From NCBI RefSeq assembly GCF_016918765.2, contig NZ_CP092104.1, positions 2,418,001 through 2,482,000 of the forward strand: 64,000 nucleotides of DNA, in the 5' to 3' direction. Source of the DNA: Flagellatimonas centrodinii (GTDB lineage Bacteria; Pseudomonadota; Gammaproteobacteria; Nevskiales; Nevskiaceae). The translations under genes and the position numbers were made by a program. The notes beneath the pieces were generated by a model. That model ran no database searches and was not told the origin of the DNA. It saw only the letters and a list, made by a program, of their open reading frames with translations. Of this stretch, positions 9,449 through 19,097 are shown piece by piece (position 1 is the first letter of the stretch; the number at the start of each line of letters is the position of its first letter).

Positions 9449-10086
9449 TGAACACGACGATCAAAACCTTGCGGCGCCGCGTGGCGTCCGCCCTGTCCCC
9501 GCTGCTGTGGCTGGTCTTGCTGCCCGCCTGCATGGTTCAGGCTGAAGACGCACGTCCCACCGGGGCGGAGGCGGCGACCGCGACCTTTGCTGGCGGTTGC
9601 TTCTGGTGTGTCGAGGCCGATTTCGACAAGGTCGAGGGCGTGTTGTCGACGGTGTCGGGCTACATGGGCGGGCATGTGGAAGATCCGACCTATGAGCAGG
9701 TGGCGGCCAAGCACACCGGCCATGCCGAGGTGGTGCAGGTGCGTTACGACCCGCAGCAGGTGAGCTACGCGCAATTGGTGGAGTACTTCTGGCGCCACAT
9801 CGATCCGACCGTGAAGGACCGTCAGTTCTGTGACATCGGCAGCCCGTACCGCACGGCCATCTTTACCCACTCCCCTGAGCAGCGCGCCATCGCCGAAGCC
9901 AGCCGCAAGGCCTTGGACGACAGCGGGGTTCTACCAGCGCCGGTGGTCACCGAGATCACCGACGCCGGGCCGTTCTATGCGGCCGAGGACTACCATCAGG
10001 ACTACTACACCAAGAACCCGCTGCGTTATCGCTACTACCGTCTCAGCTGTGGCCGCGACGCGCGGCTGCAGGAGCTCTACGAGTAG
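9448..10086 (+). CDS. msrA: Peptide-methionine (S)-S-oxide reductase, exported
   Basis: MsrA reduces the S epimer of methionine sulfoxide. The 212-residue protein has the catalytic signature GGCFWC with nucleophile Cys51 and a C-terminal cysteine (Cys201 in LSCGRD) suited to act as resolving residue. An N-terminal signal with an LLPAC box (Cys28) or an alternative cleavage after VQA predicts export, as for the upstream msrB. No clear terminator follows. The 107 bases to the tRNA gene hold nothing I can identify. Confidence 0.95.
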   Translation: MNTTIKTLRRRVASALSPLLWLVLLPACMVQAEDARPTGAEAATATFAGGCFWCVEADFDKVEGVLSTVSGYMGGHVEDPTYEQVAAKHTGHAEVVQVRYDPQQVSYAQLVEYFWRHIDPTVKDRQFCDIGSPYRTAIFTHSPEQRAIAEASRKALDDSGVLPAPVVTEITDAGPFYAAEDYHQDYYTKNPLRYRYYRLSCGRDARLQELYE

Positions 10087-10193
10087 CTTTCACAGCTCAG
10101 GAAGCGTCGGGTGTTCGCCGCTGAGCAGGGGCCTGATCACCGTCCCGGGCGGTGCCTGCAGGCGGTTCGCGATGTCACGAACGCGGGGAAATG

Positions 10194-10269
<76 letters not shown>

Positions 10270-10285
10270 TTTGGTGAGGGCGCGA

Positions 10286-10314
10286 ATTATAGGCGGGCGC
10301 CCCCGGCGCCACAA
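10286..10314 (-). promoter_or_regulatory. Promoter of tRNA-Thr
   Basis: On the minus strand a consensus -10 TATAAT (10291-10286) lies 17 nt from a -35 TTGTGG (10314-10309). The GC-rich discriminator after the -10 is typical of stringently controlled stable-RNA promoters. Confidence 0.75.
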
Positions 10315-10328
10315 CCGGATGCAACGGT

Positions 10329-10748
10329 TCAGCGCGGAGGGTCGTCGGTGCGCCGGTAGTCGCCCTCGAGCGTGACCGGCGGGCGCAGGTGTGGCTGGCG
10401 CTGTTGCATGCGCTGTTGCACCTTGCCGGCCAGCCACAGCCGAAGCCCGCCCAGGGCCAGCACGCCGAAGGCAAAGAGATCCAGGAGTACGCCCGGCAAC
10501 AGAAACAGGAGGCCTGCCAGCAACAACAGCATGTCGCCGAGCAAATCGGTGTCAGGCAACTCGCCGCGGGCGGTGGCCTCCTGCATGCGGCGCATCACGG
10601 CGAGGCCGGTGCGTCGGATCAGCCACAGCCCGAGCATGCCGCTGAACAGGATCCACAGCACGGTGGGGATCACGCCGATGGCATCCACCAGGCTGACCAG
10701 CAGGCTGATCTCGCAGACCAGCAGAATGAGCAGGATCAACAGCGGCAT
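10329..10748 (-). CDS. fxsA: FxsA-family membrane protein
   Basis: A 139-residue inner-membrane protein with about three to four hydrophobic helices and the FxsA pattern near the N-terminus (LLILLVCEISLLV, then the G-x-x-P-T region). The cytoplasmic C-terminus is charged. FxsA in E. coli relieves exclusion of phage T7 by F; its normal role is unknown. The ATG overlaps the valS stop by 1 bp (TGATG), so it is the last gene of the pepA-holC-valS-fxsA run. Confidence 0.85.
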   Translation of the reverse strand: MPLLILLILLVCEISLLVSLVDAIGVIPTVLWILFSGMLGLWLIRRTGLAVMRRMQEATARGELPDTDLLGDMLLLLAGLLFLLPGVLLDLFAFGVLALGGLRLWLAGKVQQRMQQRQPHLRPPVTLEGDYRRTDDPPR

Positions 10749-13558
10749 CAGAGCTGCTCGATGCGCAGGCGCTGCTCGCGCAGACGTTCCAGGTCGGCGT
10801 CCTGCTGAGCCAGCAGGTCACGCGCCTGTTGCTGCACGGCCTCGGGCGCCTTGCCGAAATTGGGGTTCTGCACCCGGGTGGCGGTCTTTTCGCGGTCGCT
10901 GCCCAGTTTGGCGATCTGCTTGTCGAGCCGCGACAGTTCGGCGTCCTTGTCGATCAGGCCGGCCATTGGCACCAACAGCTTCATGTCGCCACACAGGGCC
11001 ACCGCCGAAGGAGGGGCTTCGGCGCCGAGGATCTCGATGCTGTCGACCCGCGCCAGGAAGCGGATGGAGCCGTCCAGGCGCCGCAGGCGCTCGTCGTCGA
11101 CGGCGGTTGCGTTCTGGACCTTGAGGGGCAGGGGCTTGGCGGGCGACAGATCCATCTCGCCACGGATCTGGCGGACGCCGAGGATCACCGTCTTCAACCA
11201 TGCGATGTCGGCTTCGGCCCGGTCGTCGAGACGGGCAGTATCGGCCTGCGGGTAGGGCTGGTGCATCAGCAGCCCGTCGTTGATACCGGCCAGCGGTGCC
11301 ACGCGTTGCCAGATGTCCTCGGTAAGGAAGGGCATCAGCGGGTGCAGCAGGCGCAGGCTGGTTTCCAGCACCCGCACGAGGGTTCGCCGGGTGCCCCGCT
11401 GCTCCTCGACGCTGCCCTGCTGCAGTGCCGGTTTCGAGAGTTCCAGATACCAGTCGCAGTACTCGTTCCAGATGAACTGGTACAACGCGGCCGCCAGTAG
11501 GTCGAAACGATAGTCGGCGAAGTGCTGGGCGGCTTCGGTCTCCAGGCGCTGCAGCTGCGAGATGATCCAGCGGTCAGCGCTCGACAGCACCACTTCGGCA
11601 CCGGCATCGAGACCGGTGTCCTGGTCCTCGCACTGCATCAGCACGAAACGGGCTGCGTTCCAGATCTTGTTGCAGAAGTTGCGATAGCCCTCGGCACGCG
11701 AGGCATCGAAGCGGATATCGCGCCCCTGGGTGGCCAGCGCGGCAAAGGTGAACCGCAGGGCATCCACCCCGACAGCGGCGATGCCGTCGGGGTAGTCCTT
11801 GCGGGTCTTCTTCTCGATGCGCTTGGCCATCTCTGGTTGCATCAGGCCGGTGGTGCGCTTGGTCAGCAACGCCTCCAGCGAAATGCCATCGACCACGTCC
11901 AGCGGGTCCAGCACGTTGCCCTTGGACTTGGACATCTTGTTGCCCTCGGGGTCGCGTACCAGACCGGTGATGTAGACCTCGCGGAACGGCACCTCCTGGT
12001 GGAAGTACAGGCCCATCATCATCATCCGGGCGACCCAGAAAAAGATGATGTCGAAGCCGGTCACCAGCACCGCGCCGGGGTAATACTTCTGCAGCTCGGG
12101 CGTGGCCTCGGGCCAGCCGAGGGTGGCGAAGGGCCAGATGTCGGAAGAGAACCAGGTATCGAAGACGTCGTTGTCCTGGTGCAGCTTGGTGTCAGTCGGT
12201 AACCCGTGTTTGCGGCGCACTTCTGCCTCGTCGCGACCGACATAGACCTGTCCGTCGGCGTCATACCACGCCGGTATACGGTGACCCCACCACAACTGGC
12301 GGCTGATGCACCAGTCCTGGATGTTGTGCAGCCAGTGGAAGTAGGTGGTTTTCCAGTTGTCGGGCACGAAGCGCATGCGGCCGGACTCGACCGCCTCGAG
12401 GGCCGGCCGGGTGATGGTCGCCCGTCCGCCGGGACGGCCGTCGGGCAGGGTGTCTCGGGTCAGGTCGACGAACCACTGGTCGGTCAGCCAGGGCTCCAGC
12501 ACCACGCCGGTACGGTCCCCGCGTGGCACCTTGAGCACGTGGTCCTGCACCTTGTCCAGCAGGCCCTGGACCTCGAAGTCGGCGACGATGCGCTGGCGGG
12601 CCTCGAAGCGGTCTAGGCCGCGATAAGCCACGGGCACGTCGTCGGTGAGGTTTGCCGTGCGGGTCAGCACATTGATCAGCGGCAGACCGTGGCGCTGGCC
12701 CACCTGGTAGTCGTTGAAGTCGTGCGCCGGCGTGATCTTGACGCAGCCGGTGCCGAATTCAGGATCGACGTAGTCGTCGGCAATAATGGGGATCTCACGG
12801 TCGCATAGGGGTAGGCGAATCATTCGGCCAACCAAGTGCCGGTAGCGTTCGTCCTCCGGATGCACCGCCACTGCGGTATCGCCGAGCATGGTTTCCGGCC
12901 GGGTGGTGGCGACCACCAGATGTCCGCTACCGTCGGTCAACGGGTAGCGGAAGTGCCAGAGAAAGCCCTTTTCCTCCTCGCTCACCACCTCCAGATCGGA
13001 GATGGCGGTCTGCAGCACCGGGTCCCAATTGACCAGCCGCTTGCCGCGGTAGATCAGCCCGGCGTCGTGCAGGCGCACAAAGTGCTCGATGACCGCGGTG
13101 CTGTAGCCGGGGTCCATGGTGAAGGCTTCGCGTGACCAGTCCACCGAGGAGCCCATGCGGCGAATCTGGCCGCTGATGGTGCCGGCGGAATACCGCTTCC
13201 ATTCCCATACCTTGTCGAGGAATCGGTCGCGTCCCAGTTCGGCGCGGCCGGGTTCGCCGGCCTGCTTGAGATTGCGCTCCACCACCATCTGGGTGGCGAT
13301 GCCGGCATGGTCGGTGCCCGGCTGCCAGAGGGTGTCGCGGCCGCGCATCCGCTGATAGCGGATCAGCGCATCCATGATGGTGTGCTGGAACGCATGCCCC
13401 ATGTGCAGCGTGCCGGTCACATTGGGCGGCGGGATCATGATGCTGTAGGGCTGGCCGTCGCCGGGGGCGTGCTGGCCGGCCGCGTAGGCGTCCTGCTGTT
13501 CCCAGGTCTCGCGCCAGCGGGCTTCCACAACGGCGGGGTCGAAAGTTTTGTCCATCAA
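10748..13558 (-). CDS. valS: Valyl-tRNA synthetase
   Basis: A class I synthetase charging tRNA-Val. The 936-residue protein shows the HIGH-equivalent in [15 protein letters not shown], the CP1 editing domain in the middle and the KMSKSKGN motif. The C-terminal end is rich in Leu, Gln and charged residues ([15 protein letters not shown]) and forms the usual coiled-coil arm. It lies 24 nt after holC on the same strand, in the common pepA-holC-valS order of gammaproteobacteria. Confidence 0.98.
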   Translation of the reverse strand: MMDKTFDPAVVEARWRETWEQQDAYAAGQHAPGDGQPYSIMIPPPNVTGTLHMGHAFQHTIMDALIRYQRMRGRDTLWQPGTDHAGIATQMVVERNLKQAGEPGRAELGRDRFLDKVWEWKRYSAGTISGQIRRMGSSVDWSREAFTMDPGYSTAVIEHFVRLHDAGLIYRGKRLVNWDPVLQTAISDLEVVSEEEKGFLWHFRYPLTDGSGHLVVATTRPETMLGDTAVAVHPEDERYRHLVGRMIRLPLCDREIPIIADDYVDPEFGTGCVKITPAHDFNDYQVGQRHGLPLINVLTRTANLTDDVPVAYRGLDRFEARQRIVADFEVQGLLDKVQDHVLKVPRGDRTGVVLEPWLTDQWFVDLTRDTLPDGRPGGRATITRPALEAVESGRMRFVPDNWKTTYFHWLHNIQDWCISRQLWWGHRIPAWYDADGQVYVGRDEAEVRRKHGLPTDTKLHQDNDVFDTWFSSDIWPFATLGWPEATPELQKYYPGAVLVTGFDIIFFWVARMMMMGLYFHQEVPFREVYITGLVRDPEGNKMSKSKGNVLDPLDVVDGISLEALLTKRTTGLMQPEMAKRIEKKTRKDYPDGIAAVGVDALRFTFAALATQGRDIRFDASRAEGYRNFCNKIWNAARFVLMQCEDQDTGLDAGAEVVLSSADRWIISQLQRLETEAAQHFADYRFDLLAAALYQFIWNEYCDWYLELSKPALQQGSVEEQRGTRRTLVRVLETSLRLLHPLMPFLTEDIWQRVAPLAGINDGLLMHQPYPQADTARLDDRAEADIAWLKTVILGVRQIRGEMDLSPAKPLPLKVQNATAVDDERLRRLDGSIRFLARVDSIEILGAEAPPSAVALCGDMKLLVPMAGLIDKDAELSRLDKQIAKLGSDREKTATRVQNPNFGKAPEAVQQQARDLLAQQDADLERLREQRLRIEQL

Positions 13559-13582
13559 TCTCGGGCGGTCAGGGGCTCGGGG

Positions 13583-14014
13583 TCAGGCTGTGAGCTCGTG
13601 GGTCTGCAAGGGGAAGCCGCGGTCGCGGTAGCGCTTGAATCGCGCCCGGCACCGACGGCGGGTGTCGGCATCACCACTGACGATTTCGAGGACGCGCTCG
13701 AAGCGGCTGAACCAGGCGGGAATGTCGTCACCAAGGTTGAGCAGCACCTGATGGTGGCTGTCAGGCGGCTCGCCGTCGCCCAGCAGCACCATCGGCAGCG
13801 GTGCGGTCGGCGGTTGGCCCTCGAAGCGTTCATGCGACAGGAAGCTGCCTTGGCGAAAGCTCCACAGCGCGCCATCAAGTGCCTCCAACTGCGCGGGCCC
13901 CGCGTGCACATACACGCGCAGGCCCTGGCCCGCCGCCTTGTCGCAGAGCTTGCAGGCAGTGGCGACCGCATCAGTCACGGTCTCCGGCAGCACGTAGAAG
14001 TCGACCCGGGTCAT
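13583..14014 (-). CDS. holC: DNA polymerase III chi subunit
   Basis: Chi links the clamp-loader complex to single-stranded DNA-binding protein. The 143-residue protein has the conserved start TRVDFYVLP, the Cys in ACKLCDKA and the LWSFRQGSFLSHE segment. Position between pepA (10 nt upstream) and valS is conserved in gammaproteobacteria. The psi partner (holD) is not in this window. Confidence 0.93.
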   Translation of the reverse strand: MTRVDFYVLPETVTDAVATACKLCDKAAGQGLRVYVHAGPAQLEALDGALWSFRQGSFLSHERFEGQPPTAPLPMVLLGDGEPPDSHHQVLLNLGDDIPAWFSRFERVLEIVSGDADTRRRCRARFKRYRDRGFPLQTHELTA

Positions 14015-14024
14015 CGCGTCAGGC

Positions 14025-15536
14025 TCAATGCTCGCCGCGAACCGACTGGTTCAACAGAAACTGGGTCAGCATCGCCACCGGCCGGCCGCTGGCCTTCTTG
14101 CCGGTCCAGGCGGTGCCCGCGATGTCGAGGTGGGCCCACTTCAGTTTGCGGGTGAAGCGATGCAGGAAGGCGGCTGCAACGGCGGCACCGGCTTCGCCGA
14201 CCCCCTTGGTGGCGATGTTGGCGACATCGGCGAACTCGCTGGCGAGCTGTTCGTCATATTCCGGCCAGAGTGGCAGTTCCCAGGCGCGGTCGCCGGCGCT
14301 GTCACCGGCCGCCAGCAGTTGCCGGGCCAGCGTCGGATGGTTGCTAAACAGGCCGGTCGCCGGGCTGCCCAGGGCCACCACACAGGCCCCGGTCAGGGTG
14401 GCCATGTCGATGCACAGGCTCGGTTCGTAGGTGCGCTCGGCATAGGTCAGCGCATCGCAGAGGATCAGGCGCCCCTCGGCGTCGGTATTGAGCACCTCGA
14501 TGGTGATGCCGGCCATCGAGGTGACGATATCCCCGGGTTTGTTGGCATCGCCATCCGGAAGATTTTCCGACGCCGGGACGATGCCCACCACGTTGATCGG
14601 AAGCTTCAGTTCGGCGATGGCACGGAGGACGCCGAATACGGTGGCGCCGCCGCACATATCGAATTTCATCTCGTCCATCTTGCCGGCCGGCTTGATGGAA
14701 ATGCCGCCGGCGTCAAAGGTCAGACCCTTGCCCACCAACACCATCGGCTTGTCGTCGGCGCCGCCGTGCAGGTATTCCATGACAATCAGCTTTGGGGGCT
14801 GGCGCGAGCCGCGCGACACCGACAGCAGTGCGCCCATGCCGAGGGATTCCATGTCCGCCTGTTCGAGCACGCGGGTGGTAATCGGCCACTCGCGTGCCAG
14901 CACCTCGGCCTGCTCGGCGAGATAGCTGGGGGTGCAGCGGTTGCCCGGCAGGTTGCCAAGATCCTTGGTCAGGCTGATGCCGTGGGCCATCGCCAGGCCC
15001 TCGGCGAGGCCCCGTTCCCCGGCTGCCAGATCGGAGCGTTTCGGAACATCAAAGGTGAGACGTTCGAGTTTGATCCCCGGCAGCTCCTCCCGCGCCTTGT
15101 CGCCGCGACAGCTGTCCATGCGATAGAGCACGTCAGCATGCGCGATGACGGCCTGTTGCAGCATCCAGCTGGTATCCCGTCCCTTCAGCCCGAGGTGGGT
15201 GAGGTAGCTCACGGCGTCGAGGCTACCGGTATTGCGCAGTGCGCGGCCGGCTGCCGCCTGGGCCTTGCGGAAGGCGTTGTCGTCAAAGCTGCGCTCTTTG
15301 CCCAGGCCCACCAGCATGACGCGGTCGGCCAGGGTGCCCGGCACGCTATGCAGTATCAGGGTTCCGCCCAATTTGCCGTCCATGTCGCCGCGTCGGAGGA
15401 CGGCCGACAGCAGCCCGTCGCTGGCCGCGTCGATCACCTGAGCGGCGTCACTGAGGGTTCGGCGGTCGTAGACACCGACGATGACGCAGGCGACACGCTG
15501 CTTTTCGGGGTGGCCGCTCTTGACGAAATACTCCAT
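14025..15536 (-). CDS. pepA: Leucyl aminopeptidase
   Basis: A di-zinc M17 aminopeptidase. The 503-residue protein has the metal- and substrate-binding segments KGLTFDAGGISIKP and the M17 signature NTDAEGRLILCDAL. The N-terminal alpha/beta domain is present; in E. coli PepA this domain also takes part in DNA binding. The gene is divergent from lptF, as in E. coli. The ATG at 15536 is preceded by GAGG. A TACACT hexamer about 100 nt upstream on the minus strand is a possible -10. Confidence 0.97.
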   Translation of the reverse strand: MEYFVKSGHPEKQRVACVIVGVYDRRTLSDAAQVIDAASDGLLSAVLRRGDMDGKLGGTLILHSVPGTLADRVMLVGLGKERSFDDNAFRKAQAAAGRALRNTGSLDAVSYLTHLGLKGRDTSWMLQQAVIAHADVLYRMDSCRGDKAREELPGIKLERLTFDVPKRSDLAAGERGLAEGLAMAHGISLTKDLGNLPGNRCTPSYLAEQAEVLAREWPITTRVLEQADMESLGMGALLSVSRGSRQPPKLIVMEYLHGGADDKPMVLVGKGLTFDAGGISIKPAGKMDEMKFDMCGGATVFGVLRAIAELKLPINVVGIVPASENLPDGDANKPGDIVTSMAGITIEVLNTDAEGRLILCDALTYAERTYEPSLCIDMATLTGACVVALGSPATGLFSNHPTLARQLLAAGDSAGDRAWELPLWPEYDEQLASEFADVANIATKGVGEAGAAVAAAFLHRFTRKLKWAHLDIAGTAWTGKKASGRPVAMLTQFLLNQSVRGEH

Positions 15537-15700
15537 GAATGCCTCGCAAGCGGGCGGACGGCCTCGGGGCGGGCATTGCCGGCCACCGCGACGTCACGCC
15601 GGGTGATGAATGGGGCGGGCGCCACAGCGCCCACCGCGAAGTGTAGACCTGACGCTCGCCGATGACCATGAACCGCCCCCGGATGGTGGCGTCGTGCAGG

Positions 15701-15712
15701 CATAATTGCGGC
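15701..15712 (+). promoter_or_regulatory. -10 element 6 nt before lptF ATG (predicted leaderless)
   Basis: CATAAT at 15701-15706 is followed by exactly 6 nt and then the lptF ATG at 15713. A start site 7 nt past the hexamer would be the A of the ATG. No good -35 is visible. The same geometry occurs at several other genes in this window. Confidence 0.5.
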
Positions 15713-16789
15713 ATGCGTGCCCCCCGACTGGAGCGTTACCTGCTGCGTGAAGCCGCCCTGACCTGGGCGGGGGTCACGCTGGTTCTGCTGGCGATCATGC
15801 TGGCGACGCGGTTTGCGCGATTCCTCGGCGAGGCGGCCAAGGGGCGACTGCCCGAGGAGCTGCTGTTCCAGGTGGCCGGCCTGTCGAGCCTGCAGTACCT
15901 GATCGTGCTGACACCGATCTCGTTGTTGCTGGCGGTGATGATGGCGCTGGGGCGTCTCTACCGCGATCAGGAAGTGACCGCCATGCTGGCCTGTGGTGCG
16001 CCGCTGTCGGGGTTGTATCGGCCCTGCCTGTGGTTGGCGGTGGGGGTGGCACTGTTGACCGCGACGCTGTCGTTCGAGCTCGGCCCCTGGGCCGGGCGCA
16101 CGGCCGATGCGCTGGTCGCCGATGCGGCGCGCGCCAATCGCTACAACCCGTTCGAGGCCGGTCGCTTCAAGGAACTGCCGGAGGCCGGTGCGGTGCTCTA
16201 TACCGGACGTCTCAGTGACGATGGTCGCGACATCAGCCAATTCTTCGGCGTGCAGACCGATGCCCGCGGCAGGGACAGCGTACTGGTGGCGGAGCGGGGG
16301 CGCAGTGATGCCGATCCGGTGACCGGCGAACGGGTGTTGATGCTGGCTGAGGGGCACCGGTACCAGGGGACGCCCGGTGACGGCGCGTTCGAGATCACCG
16401 GCTTCGACACCCTCACGACCCGTATTGCGCCGCCGCAATTTTCGGAGCTGAGTGGCAAGCGCAAGCTGGCCACCACCGGCGCTCTGTGGGCATCGCAGTC
16501 ACCGGAGGACCTCGCCGAACTCAACTTCCGAATCGCCGTGCCGATGTCAGTGTTGGTGCTGGTGGTACTGGCGGTGCCACTGTCGCATGTCAAACCGCGT
16601 GCCGGGCGCTATGGGCGGCTGGTGCTGGGCGTGGTGCTGTACCTCGTCTACTCGCAGCTGATCACGCTGGCCCAGGTGTGGGTGGCGAAAGGGCAGGTGC
16701 CGCCGCTGATCGGCATCTGGTGGGTCCACCTGCTGTTTGCCGGGCTCGCCGGGATTCTCATCATGCGCCAGGCCGGGCGGCTGCGATGA
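15713..16789 (+). CDS. lptF: LPS export permease LptF
   Basis: LptF pairs with LptG to form the membrane part of the LptB2FG ABC exporter that pulls lipopolysaccharide from the inner membrane. The 358-residue protein has N-terminal helices starting LERYLLREA, a periplasmic beta-jellyroll in the middle (about residues 120-260) and C-terminal helices. The open frame extends further upstream, but the ATG at 15713 gives the canonical N-terminus. Its stop overlaps lptG by 4 bp. Confidence 0.95.
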   Translation: MRAPRLERYLLREAALTWAGVTLVLLAIMLATRFARFLGEAAKGRLPEELLFQVAGLSSLQYLIVLTPISLLLAVMMALGRLYRDQEVTAMLACGAPLSGLYRPCLWLAVGVALLTATLSFELGPWAGRTADALVADAARANRYNPFEAGRFKELPEAGAVLYTGRLSDDGRDISQFFGVQTDARGRDSVLVAERGRSDADPVTGERVLMLAEGHRYQGTPGDGAFEITGFDTLTTRIAPPQFSELSGKRKLATTGALWASQSPEDLAELNFRIAVPMSVLVLVVLAVPLSHVKPRAGRYGRLVLGVVLYLVYSQLITLAQVWVAKGQVPPLIGIWWVHLLFAGLAGILIMRQAGRLR

Positions 16790-17853
16790 AGCGCTACGAC
16801 CGCTACATCTCACGGCACGTGCTGGGCATGAGCGCCATCGTCGCCCTGGTGCTGATCGCGCTGTTCAGCTTCATCAGTTTTGTCTCCGAGGTTGACGATA
16901 CCGGCCGGGGCGGTTTCGGCTTGCTGCAGCTCGGCGTCTACACGGTGCTGATGATGCCGAGCGCGCTCTACACGCTGTTCCCGGTTATCGCCCTGTTGGG
17001 CACGCTGGCGGGTCTCGGTGTGCTTGCCAGTCAGGGCGAACTCACCGCGCTGCGCGCTGCCGGGGTGTCCTCGGTACGGCTGGGTGGCTCCGCCCTGGCG
17101 GCCGGGCTGGTGATGGCGGTGCTCACGGTCGGTATCGGCGACTGGTTGGCACCCTGGGGCCAGACCGAGGCCGAGCGCCTGCGGACCACGGCGCGCTCCG
17201 GGGTCGATGCCGGCCAGGTGCTGCGGCCCGTCTGGCTGCGGGCGGGGTCGGATGTTCTGCATATCCGGCGCATCGCCGACCCCGGCCACCTGGAGCACGT
17301 CGACCTTTTCCGGTTGGATGGCAAAGGCGGACTTACACGGTGGGCGCGCGTCGACGAGATGGTGTTGGCCGGTGATGATCAGTGGGATCTCCGCGGGTTG
17401 TCGGACTCCCGCTTCGACGATCGTGCGGTGACGGTACGTGACGATGTCGAGGAACGTTGGGATGGCCGCCTGTCGCCGGAGGTGCTGCGGCTGCTGGTGC
17501 TGGAGGCGGAAAGTGCCTCGATTGCGGGTCTGATGCGGCTGGTGCACTACCTGGAGGCCAATGCGCTTGATGCCGGCGAAGCCGAACGGGCGCTTTGGCG
17601 CAAATTGATGGCGCCATTCACGGTGTTGGCGATGACCTTTTTCGCGGTGCCCTTCGTGTTCGGATCACTGCGCGACAGCGGCATGGGGCAGCGCCTGTTT
17701 TTCGGTGTCCTGATCGGCGTCGGGTTCTTCGTCATCAACGAAGTCAGTGGCAGCCTCGGCCAGCTCTATGGCTGGCCGCCGCTGCTGGGCGCCGGCGCGC
17801 CCAGTGCGGTGTTGGTGGCAGTCGGGTTCTGGCGCCTGCGACGCGCCCGCTAG
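16786..17853 (+). CDS. lptG: LPS export permease LptG
   Basis: The second permease of the LptB2FG exporter. The 355-residue protein starts KRYDRYISRHVLG, a typical LptG N-terminus. It shows about six membrane helices and the periplasmic jellyroll domain between roughly residues 130 and 270. The TAG stop lies in the palindrome CTAG (17850-17853), whose other strand provides the TAG of the convergent RDD gene. Confidence 0.95.
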   Translation: MKRYDRYISRHVLGMSAIVALVLIALFSFISFVSEVDDTGRGGFGLLQLGVYTVLMMPSALYTLFPVIALLGTLAGLGVLASQGELTALRAAGVSSVRLGGSALAAGLVMAVLTVGIGDWLAPWGQTEAERLRTTARSGVDAGQVLRPVWLRAGSDVLHIRRIADPGHLEHVDLFRLDGKGGLTRWARVDEMVLAGDDQWDLRGLSDSRFDDRAVTVRDDVEERWDGRLSPEVLRLLVLEAESASIAGLMRLVHYLEANALDAGEAERALWRKLMAPFTVLAMTFFAVPFVFGSLRDSGMGQRLFFGVLIGVGFFVINEVSGSLGQLYGWPPLLGAGAPSAVLVAVGFWRLRRAR

Positions 17854-18266
17854 GTCTTGGGCAGGACCACCACCCGGGTGCCGGCGATGCGGTCGTGCAG
17901 TGCCCGGTGTTCGCGGTCGAACAGGCACCAGATCATGCCCAGTGGCAGCCAGGTGACGCTGGCGGCAAACCGCAACATCGCATCCGGCAGGCGCAGGGGT
18001 TCGCCGTCGCTGCGCTGGACTTGCAGGCGCCAGGCGCGGCCGCCGAGCGTCTGCCCGCCATGGGTCCAGAACCACCCGAAAAAGCCGAACGCCAGGGACA
18101 GCAACACCAGCCGTGTCATTTCGGGTGCACGCTGCACGCCGATGGCGTCGGTGATCAGAACTTCGACGAGCAACGCTGACATCCACATGGCCAGCAACAA
18201 CAGGCCGTCGTAGACACTGGCCAGCAGTCGGCGCCACAGCGGTGCTGGTAGGGCGGTCGCGCTCAT
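17850..18266 (-). CDS. RDD-family membrane protein
   Basis: A 138-residue inner-membrane protein of the RDD family. The start at 18266 (MSATALPAPLWRRLLASVYD) contains the conserved N-terminal R...D, and the later Asp/Arg pattern DREHRALHDRIAGTRVV closes the domain. About three hydrophobic helices are visible. Function in the family is mostly unknown, with ion transport shown for some members. The frame is open further upstream, but that would run into the upstream hydrolase. The ATG overlaps the hydrolase stop by 4 bp. Convergent position after lptG is common in Pseudomonas-like genomes. Confidence 0.85.
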   Translation of the reverse strand: MSATALPAPLWRRLLASVYDGLLLLAMWMSALLVEVLITDAIGVQRAPEMTRLVLLSLAFGFFGWFWTHGGQTLGGRAWRLQVQRSDGEPLRLPDAMLRFAASVTWLPLGMIWCLFDREHRALHDRIAGTRVVVLPKT

Positions 18267-18964
18267 GCAGCGGCAGCCAGTTCGGTGGCGACGGCCCTCA
18301 GCACCTCCGGCGACAGGCACATCCCGAGGTGCGAACTGCGCACTTCCTGATGCCGCACGTTGTCGTGATAGGGATCAATGCTGGCGCCGCAGTGCACCAT
18401 GCCGTCGTGACGGCTGTAGAGCGACAGCAGCGGGCAGGGCAGCGGGGTGGTCCGTTCGCGCGCCGCCACCTTTTGTTCGGCTCGCTCGAGGTCCAGCCCC
18501 TGACGTGCGTACCAGCTGGCGGTGAAGGTGTATTTGGGGCCGCCGACCAGTGGCGAGCCGAGGGTAATCACGCGCCGCGTGGCGGTCGGTCGCAGGCGTG
18601 CCAGCTCACGGGCGATGACGCCGCCGAGGCTCCAGCCGACGAGACTGACCGGTGTGTTGCCTGCTGCCGCGTGCAAGGCGTCGAAGTGGGGCAAGAGTCG
18701 CTGCAGATCGCGCTCCACGGCACCGCGATTGCGACCCAGCTGCCAGCCGCTGACGACGTAGCCGAGGCGTGTCAGCCGATTTCGGAGGGTGCGCGTGGCG
18801 GCGTCGGTGGCGCCGAAGCCCGGAATCACCATCACCGTTTCACCGTGCCCGCGCGGCAGGTCCGCTGGGATGCCCTGCAGCGCGGAGGCCGCGAGGTCTC
18901 GGACGACGCGCCACTCGCGCAGGAGTTCGAGGGCGGACAGGCGTCGGGGTTGCGGCAGGCGCAT
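18263..18964 (-). CDS. Alpha/beta hydrolase, lipase/esterase-like
   Basis: A 233-residue alpha/beta hydrolase. The nucleophile elbow is GWSLGG, the oxyanion region is VMVIPGFGATD, and candidate acid and histidine residues lie in LYSRHDGMVH and SSHLGM. The pattern is close to PGAP1/triacylglycerol-lipase-like predicted hydrolases. No signal peptide is seen, so it is probably cytoplasmic. The substrate is unknown. The ATG at 18964 is preferred because upstream extension would cross the pcnB promoter region. It is followed by the RDD gene with an ATGA overlap. Confidence 0.75.
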   Translation of the reverse strand: MRLPQPRRLSALELLREWRVVRDLAASALQGIPADLPRGHGETVMVIPGFGATDAATRTLRNRLTRLGYVVSGWQLGRNRGAVERDLQRLLPHFDALHAAAGNTPVSLVGWSLGGVIARELARLRPTATRRVITLGSPLVGGPKYTFTASWYARQGLDLERAEQKVAARERTTPLPCPLLSLYSRHDGMVHCGASIDPYHDNVRHQEVRSSHLGMCLSPEVLRAVATELAAAA

Positions 18965-19097
18965 GGAGGTGGCGTTCTCCGGGGCTGTTTGAAGCGGGCA
19001 GGTGCGTCGCCCGGCAGGGCCGCGTAATATAGGCGTTTGGCCGTTCAGCCACCACGCCGGACGGCCGACGACGCCCCACCGGACGCCAGCAGAGGTC

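Noticed and set aside
10087-10193. Small gene or RNA between msrA and tRNA-Thr
   Set aside because: Open frames here have no start context or motif and no hairpin with a T-tract is present.
14028-15665. Long open frame on the plus strand, 545 codons
   Set aside because: Antisense to pepA, which has full catalytic motifs. The frame's translation is Gly/Gln/His-rich with no family features, typical of a GC-rich shadow.
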